A stretch of 64,000 nucleotides of DNA. Origin: Ligustrum vulgare (lineage: Eukaryota > Streptophyta > Magnoliopsida > Lamiales > Oleaceae). The position numbers and the translations under genes were made by a program. Positions 1 through 11,494 of this stretch are shown piece by piece. Each line of letters opens with the position of its first letter. Position 1 is the first letter of the stretch. Under the pieces are notes generated by a model. That model saw nothing but the letters and a program-made list of their open reading frames with translations, did no database searches and had not been told where the DNA came from. The stretch lies in assembly GCA_963555705.1 (NCBI GenBank), contig OY743180.1, forward strand, positions 35,992,129-36,056,128, in the 5' to 3' direction.

Positions 1-1
1 T

Positions 2-489
2 TAACAAATATGGGATTCAGAGTAACAATTGTTTGGAACTGCTACTGAAATTTTTTTATTTTGAATAAGACAAGTGTATGAAATTTCATATTTTAGTATT
101 GCAATAGATTTATTATTGTAAAGTTTATTTTTGTATACTTTAAAATATTATTTAAGATTTGCTTGACAATGATTAAATATTTGTATTGATTGCAGAAGAC
201 GTGCTCATAGAATACTGGTCTTTTGGAATGGTTTTAACACTCCACACTTGATATGCCGACAACCTAGTTGCTTATAAGGGAATTAATTCTTTTAGTGAAA
301 TGTTTATTATGGCCAGTTCGATTTAGTTTATAATATTGAATTTATAATTAGTGTATGTTTGACGTAGATTACTTGAGTTAATAGGAGTCGGAGTAGGAGT
401 GAAGTGAGTAATAACTTTTATACGAGTACGGGATGTTGTTGGACAACGTAAGTCACAGTTGGAGTAATAGCTGAAAGAGACACTAAATT
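2..489 (+). repeat. Satellite half-unit a (first representative)
   Basis: First half of the first complete satellite unit. It starts TAACAAATATGGG and ends just before TAACGAATGGGGG. It shares an ordered series of motifs with the second half: GAGTAACAAT, TGTATGAAATTTCAT, TTTAAAATATT, AGATTTGCTTGA, TAGAATAC and TGAGTTAATAGGAGTCGGA. The shared order and spacing show that the two halves descend from one ancestral monomer of about 485 bp. Confidence 0.85.
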
Positions 490-971
490 TAACGAATGGG
501 GGTGAGAGTAACAATAGGTTGGAGCGGTTATTAAAATTTCATAAGTAGAAGTTAGGGTAGTGTATGAAATTTCATCTTCTTGTATTGCTGTATATGTATT
601 ATTACATTATTTACTATTATTTTCTTTAAAATATTTGTTAAGATTTGCTTGAGAAAGATTGTTATTAACGATTACATAAGCTGTTTTCGTAGAATACCTG
701 TCATTTCGGGATGCTTTTCAATATGGACGCTTGGACTGGCTACAACCGTACTTCTCGTAAGGGAAGTAGTTTATTTATTTAAATTCTTACGGTCCTTTAG
801 ATTTTGTTTTCAGTTTTGAATTCATTATTATTGTATGTTTGATGTAGATTTCCTGAGTTAATAGGAGTCGGACTGGGAGTTGAAGAAGTTGGTAACTTTT
901 ATTCGGATAGGGGAAGGACCTGGGGTAGGTATGTCGATGTACGAGTAAAAGTGGAAATAGGAACTAAAGTT
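490..971 (+). repeat. Satellite half-unit b (first representative)
   Basis: Second, diverged half of the first unit, starting TAACGAATGGGGG. It carries the same motif series as half a, including the perfect 10-bp palindrome TGAAATTTCA and the TGAGTTAATAGGAGTCGGA block. It also has its own G+C-richer stretch around GGACTGGCTACAACCG. Half b carries the 26-bp deletion in the 944-bp unit variants. Confidence 0.85.
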
Positions 972-3900
972 TAACAAATATGGGATTCGGAGTAACAATT
1001 GTTAGGAACTGCTACTGAAATTTTTTTATTTGGAGTAAGACAAGTTTATGAAATTTCATATTTTAGTATTGCAATAGATTTATTATTGTAAAGTTTATTT
1101 TTGTATACTTTAAAATATTATTTATGCTTTGCTTGACAATGATTAAATATTTGTATTGATTGCAGAAGACGTGCTCGCAGAATACTGGTCTTTTGGAATG
1201 GTTTTAACACTACACACTTGATATGCCGACAACCTAGTTGATTATAAGGGAATTATTTCTTTTAGTGAAATGTTTATTATGGCCAGTTCGATTTAGTTTT
1301 TAATATTGAATTTATAATTAGTGAATGTTTGACGTAGATTACTTGAGTTAATAGGAATCGGAGTAGGAGTGAAGTGAGTAATAACTATTATACGAGTACG
1401 GGATGTTGTAGGAGTTGGTAAGTCACAGTTTGAGTAATAGCTGAAGTAGACACTAAATTTAACGAATGGGGGTAAGAGTAACAATAGGTTGGAGCGGTTA
1501 TTAAAATTTCATAAGTAGAAGTAAGAGTAGTGTATGAAATTTCATCTTCTTGTATTGCTATTATTTTCTTCAAAATATTTGTTAAGATTTGCTTGAGAAA
1601 GATTGTTATTAACGATTACACAAGCTGTTCTCGTAGAATACTTGTCATTTCGGGATGCTTTTCAATATGGACGCTTGGACTGGCTACAACCGTACTTCTC
1701 GTAAAGGAATTAGTTTATTTATTTAAATTCTTATGGTCCTTTAGATTTTGTTTTCAGTTTTGAATTCATTATTATTGCATGTTTGAAGTAGATTTCCTGA
1801 GTTAATAGGAGTCGGACCGGGAGTTGAAGAAGTTGGTAACTTTTATTCGGATAGGGGAAGGACCTTGGGTAGGTATGTCGATGTACGAGTAAAAGTGGAA
1901 ATAGGAACTAAAGTTTAACAAATATGGGATTCAGAGTAACAATTGTTAGGAACTGCTACTGAAAATTTTTTATTTGGAGTAAGACAAGTGTATGAAATTT
2001 CATATTTTAGTATTGCAATAGATTTATTATTGTAAAGTTTATTTTTGTATACTTTAAAATATTATTTAAGATTTGCTTGACAATGATTAAATATTTGTAT
2101 TGATTGCAGAAGACGTGCTCATAGAATACTGGTCTTTTGGAATGGTTTTAACACTCCACACTTGATATGCCGACAACCTAGTTGCTTATAAGGGAATTAA
2201 TTCTTTTAGTGAAATGTTTATTATGGCCAGTTCGATTTAGTTTTTAATATTGAATTTATAATTAGTATATGTTTGACGCAGATTACTTGAGTTAATAGGA
2301 GTCGGAGTAGGAGTGAAGTGAGTAATAACTATTATACGAGTACGGGATGTCGTAGAAGTTGGTAAGTCACAGTTTGAGTAATAGCTGAAGTAGACACTAA
2401 ATTTAACGAATGGGGGTAAGAGTAACAATAGGTTGGAGCGGTTATTAAAATTTCATAAGTAGAAGTAAGAGTAGTGTATGAAATTTCATCTTCTTGTATT
2501 GCTGTATATGTATTATTACATTGTTTACTATTATTTTCTTTAAAATATTTCTTAAGATTTGCTTGAGAAAGATTGTTATTAACGATTACACAAGCTGTTC
2601 TCGTAGAATACTTGTCATTTCGGGATGCTTTTCAATATGGACGCTTGGACTGGCTACAACCGTACTTCTCGTAAAGGAATTAGTTTATTTATTTAAATTC
2701 TTATGGTCCTTTAGATTTTGTTTTCAGTTTTGAATTCATTATTATTGCATGTTTGAAGTAGATTTCCTGAGTTAATAGGAGTCGGACCGGGAGTTGAAGA
2801 AGTTGGTAACTTTTATTCGGATAGGGGAAGGACCTTGGGTAGGTATGTCGATGTACGAGTAAAAGTGGAAATAGGAACTAAAGTTTAACAAATATGGGAT
2901 TCAGAGTAACAATTGTTAGGAACTGCTACTGAAATTTTTTTATTTGGAGTAAGACAAGTGTATGAAATTTCATATTTTAGTATTGCAATAGATTTATTAT
3001 TGTAAAGTTTATTTTTGTATACTTTAAAATATTATTTATGGTTTGCTTGACAATGATTAAATATTTGTATTGATAGCAGAAGACGTGCTCCCAGAATACT
3101 GGCCTTTTGGAATGGTTTTAACACTACACACTTGATATGCCGACAACCTAGTTGCTTATAAGGGAATTAATTCTTTTAGTGAAATGTTTATTATGGACAG
3201 TTCGATTTAGTTTTTAATATTGAATTTATAATTAGTGTATGTTTGACGTAGATTACTTGAGTTAATAGGAGTCGGAGTAGGAGTGAAGTGAGTAATAACT
3301 ATTATACGAGTACGGGATGTCGTAGAAGTTGGTAAGTCACAGTTGGAGTAATAGCTGAAATAGACACTAAATTTAACGAATGGGGGTAAGAGCAACAATA
3401 GGTTGGAGCGGTTATTAAAATTTCATAAGTAGAAGTAAGAGTAGTGTATGAATTTTCATCTTCTTGTATTGCTATTATTTTCTTCAAAATATTTGTTAAG
3501 ATTTGCTTGAGAAAGATTGTTATTAACTATTACACAAGCTGTTCTCGTAGAATACTTGTCATTTCGGGATGCTTTTCAATATGGACGCTTGGACTGGCTA
3601 CAACCGTACTTCTCGTAAGGGAAGTAGTTTATTTATTTAAATTCTTATGGTCCTTTAGATTTTGTTTTCAGTTTTGAATTCATTATTATTGCATGTTTGA
3701 AGTAGATTTCCTGAGTTAATAGGAGTCGGACCGGGAGTTGAGGAAGTTGGTAACTTTTATTCGGATAGGGGAAGGACCTTGGGTAGGTATGTCGATGTAC
3801 GAGTAAAAGTGGAAATAGGAACTAAAGTTTAACAAATATGGGATTCAGAGTAACAATTGTTAGGAACTTCTACTGAAATTTTTTTATTTGGAGTAAGACA

Positions 3901-5770
3901 AGTTTATGAAATTTCATATTTTAGTATTGTAATAGATTTGTTATTGTAAAGTTTATTTTTGTATACTTTAAAATATTATTTAAGATTTGCTTGACCATGA
4001 TTAAATATTTGTATTGATTGCAGAAGACGTGCTCGTAGAATACTGGTCTTTTGGAATGGTTTTAACACTACACACTTGATATGCCGACATTCTAGTTGCT
4101 TATAAGGGAATTAATTCTTTTAGTGAAATGTTTATTATGGACAGTTCGATTTAGTTTTTAATATTGAATTTATAATTAGTGTATGTTTGACGTAGATTAC
4201 TTGAGTTAATAGGAGTCGGAGTAGGAGTGAAGTGAGTAATAACTATTATACGAGTACGGGATGTCGTAGAAAATCTGGTAAGTCACAGTTGGAGTAATAG
4301 CTGAAGTAGACACTAAATTTAAGGAATGGGGGTGAGAGTAACAATAGGTTGGAGCGGTTATTAAAATTTCATAAGTAGAAGTTAGGGTAGTGTATGAAAT
4401 TTCATCTTCTTGTATTGCTGTATATGTATTATTACATTATTTACTATTATTTTCTTTAAAATATTTGTTAAGATTTGCTTGAGAAAGATTGTTATTAACG
4501 ATTACATAAGCTGTTTTCGTAGAATACTTGTCATTTTGGGATGCTTTTCAATATGGACGCTTGGACTGGCTACAACCGTACTTCTCGTAAGGGAAGTAGT
4601 TTATTTATTTAAATTCTTATGGCCCTTTAGATTTTGTTTTCAGTTTTGAATTCATTATTATTGTATGTTTGAAGTAGATTTCCTGAGTTAATAGGAGTCG
4701 AACTGGGAGTTGAACAAGTTGGTAACTTTTATTCGGATAGGGTAAGGACCTGGGGTAGGTATGTCGATGTACGAGTAAAAGTGGAAATAGGAACTAAAGT
4801 TTAACAAATATGGGATTCAGAGTAACAATTGTTTGGAACTGCTACTGAAAATTTTTTATTTGGAATAAGACAAGTGTATGAAATTTCATATTTTAGTATT
4901 GCAATAGATTTATTATTGTAAAGTTTATTTTTGTATACTTTAAAATATTATTTAAGATTTGCTTGACAATGATTAAATATTTGTATTGATTGCAGAAGAC
5001 GTGCTCATAGAATACTGGTCTTTTGGAATGGTTTTAACACTCCACACTTGATATGCCGACAACCTAGTTGCTTATAAGGGAATTAATTCTTTTAGTGAAA
5101 TGTTTATTATGGCTAGTTCGATTTAGTTTTTAATATTGAATTTATAATTAGTGTATGTTTGACGTAGATTACTTGAGTTAATAGGAGTCGGAGTAGGAGT
5201 GAAGTGAGTAATAACTTTTATACGAGTACGGGATGTTGTTGGACAACGTAAGTCACAGTTGGAGTAATAGCTGAAAGAGACACTAAATTTAACGAATGGG
5301 GGTAAGAGCAACAATAGGTTGGAGCGGTTATTAAAATTTCATAAGTAGAAGTAAGAGTAGTGTATGAAATTTCATCTTCTTGTATTGCTGTATAATACTA
5401 TTACATTGTTTACTATTATTTTCTTTAAAATATTTGTTAAGATTTGCTTGAGAAAGATTGTTATTAACGATTACATAAGCTGTTTTCGTAGAATACTTGT
5501 CATTTCGGGATGCTTTTCAATATGGACGCTTGGACTGGCTACAACCGTACTTCTCGTAAGGGAAGTAGTTTATTTATTTAAATTCTTATGGCCCTTTTGA
5601 TTTTGTTTTCAGATTTGAATTCATTATTATTGTATGTTTGAAGTAGATTTCCTGAGTTAATAGGAGTCGAACAGGGAGTTGAACAATTTGGTAACTTTTA
5701 TTCGGATAGGGTAAGGACTTGGGGTAGGTATGTCGATGTACGAGTAAAAGTGGAAATAGGAACTAAAGTT

Positions 5771-8700
5771 TAACAAATATGGGATTCAGAGTAACAATTG
5801 TTTGGAACTGCTACTGATAATTTTTTATTTTGAATAAGACAAGTGTATGAAATTTCATATTTTAGTATTGCAATAGATTTATCATTGTAAAGTTTATTTT
5901 TGTATACTTTAAAATATTATTTAAGATTTGCTTGACAATGATTAAATATTTGTATTGATTGCAGAAGACGTGCTCATAGAATACTGGTCTTTTGGAATGG
6001 TTTTGACACTCCACACTTGATATGCCGACAACCTAGTTGCTTATAAGGGAATTAATTCTTTTAGTGAAATGTTTATTATGGCCAGTTAGATTTAGTTTTT
6101 AATATTGAATTTATAATTAGTGTATGTTTGACGTAGATTACTTGAGTTAATAGGAGTCGGAGTAGGAGTGAAGTGAGTAATAACTTTTATACGAGTACGG
6201 GATGTTGTTGGACAACGTAAGTCACAGTTGGAGTAATAGCTGAAAGAGACACTAAATTTAACGAATGGGGGTGAGAGTAACAATAGGTTGGAGCGGTTAT
6301 TAAAATTTCATAAGTAGAAGTTAGGGTAGTGTATGAAATTTCATCTTCTTGTATTGCTGTATATGTATTATTACATTATTTACTATTATTTTCTTTAAAA
6401 TATTTGTTAAGATTTGCTTGAGAAAGATTGTTATTAACGATTACATAAGCTGTTTTCGTAGAATACCTGTCATTTCGGGATGCTTTTCAATATGGACGCT
6501 TGGACTGGCTACAACCGTACTTCTCGTAAGGGAAGTAGTTTATTTATTTAAATTCTTACGGTCCTTTAGATTTTGTTTTCAGTTTTGAATTCATTATTAT
6601 TGTATGTTTGATGTAGATTTCCTGAGTTAATAGGAGTCGGACTGGGAGTTGAAGAAGTTGGTAACTTTTATTCGGATAGGGGAAGGACCTGGGGTAGGTA
6701 TGTCGATGTACGAGTAAAAGTGGAAATAGGAACTAAAGTTTAACAAATATGGGATTCGGAGTAACAATTGTTAGGAACTGCTACTGAAATTTTTTTATTT
6801 GGAGTAAGACAAGTTTATGAAATTTCATATTTTAGTATTGCAATAGATTTATTATTGTAAAGTTTATTTTTGTATACTTTAAAATATTATTTATGCTTTG
6901 CTTGACAATGATTAAATATTTGTATTGATTGCAGAAGACGTGCTCGCAGAATACTGGTCTTTTGGAATGGTTTTAACACTACACACTTGATATGCCGACA
7001 ACCTAGTTGCTTATAAGGGAATTATTTCTTTTAGTGAAATGTTTATTATGGCCAGTTCGATTTAGTTTTTAATATTGAATTTATAATTAGTGAATGTTTG
7101 ACGTAGATTACTTGAGTTAATAGGAATCGGAGTATGAGTGAAGTGAGTAATAACTATTATACGAGTACGGGATGTTGTAGGAGTTGGTAAGTCACAGTTT
7201 GAGTAATAGCTGAAGTAGACACTAAATTTAACGAATGGGGGTAAGAGCAACAATAGGTTGGAGCGGTTATTAAAATTTCATAAGTAGAAGTAAGAGTAGT
7301 GTATGAAATTTCATCTTCTTGTATTGCTATTATTTTCTTCAAAATATTTGTTAAGATTTGCTTGAGAAAGATTGTTATTAACGATTACACAAGCTGTTCT
7401 CGTAGAATACTTGTCATTTCGGGATGCTTTTCAATATGGACGCTTGGACTGGCTACAACCGTACTTCTCGTAAAGGAATTAGTTTATTTATTTAAATTCT
7501 TATGGTCCTTTAGATTTTGTTTTCAGTTTTGAATTCATTATTATTGCATGTTAGAAGTAGATTTCCTGAGTTAATAGGAGTCGGACCGGGAGTTGAACAA
7601 GTTGGTAACTTTTATTCGGATAGGGTAAGGACCTGGGGTAGGTATGTCGATGTACGAGTAAAAGTGGAAATAGGAACTAAAGTTTAACAAATATGGGATT
7701 CAGAGTAACAATTGTTTGGAACTGCTACTGAAAATTTTTTATTTGGAATAAGACAAGTGTATGAAATTTCATATTTTAGTATTGCAATAGATTTATTATT
7801 GTAAAGTTTATTTTTGTATACTTTAAAATATTATTTAAGATTTGCTTGACAATGATTAAATATTTGTATTGATTGCAGAAGACGTGCTCATAGAATACTG
7901 GTCTTTTGGAATGGTTTTAACACTCCACACTTGATATGCCGACAACCTAGTTGCTTATAAGGGAATTAATTCTTTTAGTGAAATGTTTATTATGGCCAGT
8001 TCGATTTAGTTTATAATATTGAATTTATAATTAGTGTATGTTTGACGTAGATTACTTGAGTTAATAGGAGTCGGAGTAGGAGTGAAGTGAGTAATAACTT
8101 TTATACGAGTACGGGATGTTGTTGGACAACGTAAGTCACAGTTGGAGTAATAGCTGAAAGAGACACTAAATTTAACGAATGGGGGTAAGAGCAACAATAG
8201 GTTGGAGCGGTTATTAAAATTTCATAAGTAGAAGTAAGAGTAGTGTATGAAATTTCATCTTCTTGTATTGCTGTATAATACTATTACATTGTTTACTATT
8301 ATTTTCTTTAAAATATTTGTTAAGATTTGCTTGAGAAAGATTGTTATTAACGATTACATAAGCTGTTTTCGTAGAATACTTGTCATTTCGGGATGCTTTT
8401 CAATATGGACGCTTGGACTGGCTACAACCGTACTTCTCGTAAGGGAAGTAGTTTATTTATTTAAATTCTTATGGCCCTTTTGATTTTGTTTTCAGTTTTG
8501 AATTCATTATTATTGTATGTTTGAAGTAGATTTCCTGAGTTAATAGGAGTCGAACAGGGAGTTGAACAATTTGGTAACTTTTATTCGGATAGGGTAAGGA
8601 CTTGGGGTAGGTATGTCGATGTACGAGTAAAAGTGGAAATAGGAACTAAAGTTTAACAAATATGGGATTCGGAGTAACAATTGTTAGGAACTGCTACTGA

Positions 8701-11494
8701 AATTTTTTTATTTGGAGTAAGACAAGTTTATGAAATTTCATATTTTAGTATTGCAATAGATTTATTATTGTAAAGTTTATTTTTGTATACTTTAAAATAT
8801 TATTTATGCTTTGCTTGACAATGATTAAATATTTGTATTGATTGCAGAAGACGTGCTCGCAGAATACTGGTCTTTTGGAATGGTTTTAACACTACACACT
8901 TGATATGCCGACAACCTAGTTGCTTATAAGGGAATTATTTCTTTTAGTGAAATGTTTATTATGGCCAGTTCGATTTAGTTTTTAATATTGAATTTATAAT
9001 TAGTGAATGTTTGACGTAGATTACTTGAGTTAATAGGAATCGGAGTATGAGTGAAGTGAGTAATAACTATTATACGAGTACGGGATGTTGTAGGAGTTGG
9101 TAAGTCACAGTTTGAGTAATAGCTGAAGTAGACACTAAATTTAACGAATGGGGGTAAGAGTAACAATAGGTTGGAGCGGTTATTAAAATTTCATAAGTAG
9201 AAGTAAGAGTAGTGTATGAAATTTCATCTTCTTGTATTGCTATTATTTTCTTCAAAATATTTGTTAAGATTTGCTTGAGAAAGATTGTTATTAACGATTA
9301 CACAAGCTGTTCTCGTAGAATACTTGTCATTTCGGGATGCTTTTCAATATGGACGCTTGGACTGGCTACAACCGTACTTCTCGTAAAGGAATTAGTTTAT
9401 TTATTTAAATTCTTATGGTCCTTTAGATTTTGTTTTCAGTTTTGAATTCATTATTATTGCATGTTAGAAGTAGATTTCCTGAGTTAATAGGAGTCGGACC
9501 GGGAGTTGAAGAAGTTGGTAACTTTTATTCGGATAGGGGAAGGACCTTGGGTAGGTATGTCGATGTACGAGTAAAAGTGGAAATAGGAACTAAAGTTTAA
9601 CAAATATGGGATTCAGAGTAACAATTGTTAGGAACTGCTACTGAAAATTTTTTATTTGGAGTAAGACAAGTGTATGAAATTTCATATTTTAGTATTGCAA
9701 TAGATTTATTATTGTAAAGTTTATTTTTGTATACTTTAAAATATTATTTAAGATTTGCTTGACAATGATTAAATATTTGTATTGATTGCAGAAGACGTGC
9801 TCATAGAATACTGGTCTTTTGGAATGGTTTTAACACTCCACACTTGATATGCCGACAACCTAGTTGCTTATAAGGGAATTATTTCTTTTAGTGAAATGTT
9901 TATTATGGCCAGTTCGATTTAGTTTTTAATATTGAATTTATAATTAGTATATGTTTGACGCAGATTACTTGAGTTAATAGGAGTCGGAGTAGGAGTGAAG
10001 TGAGTAATAACTATTATACGAGTACGGGATGTCGTAGAAGTTGGTAAGTCACAGTTTGAGTAATAGCTGAAGTAGACACTAAATTTAACGAATGGGGGTA
10101 AGAGTAACAATAGGTTGGAGCGGTTATTAAAATTTCATAAGTAGAAGTAAGAGTAGTGTATGAAATTTCATCTTCTTGTATTGCTGTATATGTATTATTA
10201 CATTGTTTACTATTATTTTCTTTAAAATATTTGTTAAGATTTGCTTGAGAAAGATTGTTATTAACGATTACACAAGCTGTTCTCGTAGAATACTTGTCAT
10301 TTCGGGATGCTTTTCAATATGGACGCTTGGACTGGCTACAACCGTACTTCTCGTAAGGGAAGTAGTTTATTTATTTAAATTCTTACGGTCCTTTAGATTT
10401 TGTTTTCAGTTTTGAATTCATTATTATTGTATGTTTGAAGTAGATTTCCTGAGTTAATAGGAGTCGGACTGGGAGTTGAAGAAGTTGGTAACTTTTATTC
10501 GAATAGGGGAAGGACCTGGGGTAGGTATGTCGATGTACGAGTAAAAGTGGAAATAGGAACTAAAGTTTAACAAATATGGGATTCAGAGTAACAATTGTTA
10601 GGAACTGCTACTGAAATTTTTTTATTTGGAGTAAGACAAGTGTATGAAATTTCATATTTTAGTATTGCAATAGATTTATTATTGTAAAGTTTATTTTTGT
10701 ATACTTTAAAATATTATTTAAGATTTGCTTGACAATGATTAAATATTTGTATTGATTGCAGAAGACGTGCTCATAGAATACTGGTCTTTTGGAATGGTTT
10801 TAACACTCCACACTTGATATGCCGACAACCTAGTTGCTTATAAGGGAATTAATTCTTTTAGTGAAATGTTTATTATGGCCAGTTCGATTTAGTTTTTAAT
10901 ATTGAATTTATAATTAGTGTATGTTTGACGTAGATTACTTGAGTTAATAGGAGTCGGAGTAGGAGTGAAGTGAGTAATAACTTTTATACGAGTACGGGAT
11001 GTTGTTGGACAACGTAAGTCACAGTTGGAGTAATAGCTGAAAGAGACACTAAATTTAACGAATGGGGGTAAGAGCAACAATAGGTTGGAGCGGTTATTAA
11101 AATTTCATAAGTAGAAGTAAGAGTAGTGTATGAAATTTCATCTTCTTGTATTGCTGTATAATACTATTACATTGTTTACTATTATTTTCTTTAAAATATT
11201 TGTTAAGATTTGCTTGAGAAAGATTGTTATTAACGATTACATAAGCTGTTTTCGTAGAATACTTGTCATTTCGGGATGCTTTTCAATATGGACGCTTGGA
11301 CTGGCTACAACCGTACTTCTCGTAAGGGAAGTAGTTTATTTATTTAAATTCTTATGGCCCTTTTGATTTTGTTTTCAGTTTTGAATTCATTATTATTGTA
11401 TGTTTGAAGTAGATTTCCTGAGTTAATAGGAGTCGAACTGGGAGTTGAACAATTTGGTAACTTTTATTCGGATAGGGTAAGGACCTGGGGTAGG
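5771..11494 (+). repeat. Scrambled higher-order repeat copy (A-B-F-B-C'-F)
   Basis: The six units from 5771 begin with A- and B-type units like copy 1, but then read F-B-C'-F by the same variant marks: the 26-bp deletion at about 7329 and 9242, and GCTGTATAATACTATT at about 8270 and 11153. This mosaic is what unequal exchange or gene conversion within the array would produce. The last unit is interrupted by LTR element 1. Confidence 0.65.
11490..11494. repeat. Target-site duplication, left (element 1)
   Basis: GTAGG directly precedes the left LTR and is repeated at 21379-21383 directly after the right LTR. Intact satellite units contain a single GTAGG here (CTGGGGTAGGTATG). Confidence 0.93.

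Larger units (their letters stand above)
2..5770 (+). repeat. Six-unit higher-order repeat, copy 1 (about 5.77 kb)
   Basis: Six successive units carry distinct variant marks (A-B-C-D-E-F). A has CCTGTCATTTCGGG and TTACGGTCC; B and D have the 26-bp deletion; E has CATTTTGGGATGC; F has GCTGTATAATACTATT. The same A-B-C-D-E order recurs from 21426 at a constant offset of 21424 bp, so this is a higher-order repeat, not independent variation. Confidence 0.75.
1..11494 (+). repeat. Satellite array, block 1 (about 970-bp units)
   Basis: Head-to-tail tandem repeat. Using the conserved TAACAAATATGGG as start, units begin at 2, 972, 1916, 2886, 3830, 4802, 5771, 6741, 7685, 8654, 9598 and 10568. Unit lengths are 969-972 bp, or 944 bp in a variant with a 26-bp deletion. 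The block is cut at 11494 by LTR element 1 and resumes in phase at 21379. Short frames on both strands recur in every unit, but they have no initiation context of note and no recognisable domain, so I do not call them genes. Which chromosomal domain this is (pericentromere, subtelomere or knob) cannot be told from the sequence. Confidence 0.97.

Noticed and set aside
323..514. A 63-codon minus-strand frame repeated in nearly every satellite unit
   Set aside because: It recurs because the satellite units are nearly identical; other frames on both strands recur equally. No domain, no signal peptide, no promoter context, and single-unit variants disrupt it freely.
580..819. Hydrophobic 79-codon plus-strand frame repeated in satellite units
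   Set aside because: Its hydrophobic look follows from T-rich DNA. The 26-bp deletion (not a multiple of three) and other indels change the start region between units without any sign of constraint.
1..11494. Centromeric satellite with a CENP-B-like box
   Set aside because: I looked for a TTCG-N4-A-N2-CGGG pattern and found only partial likenesses such as TTTCGGGATGC. No basis to assign a centromeric role.
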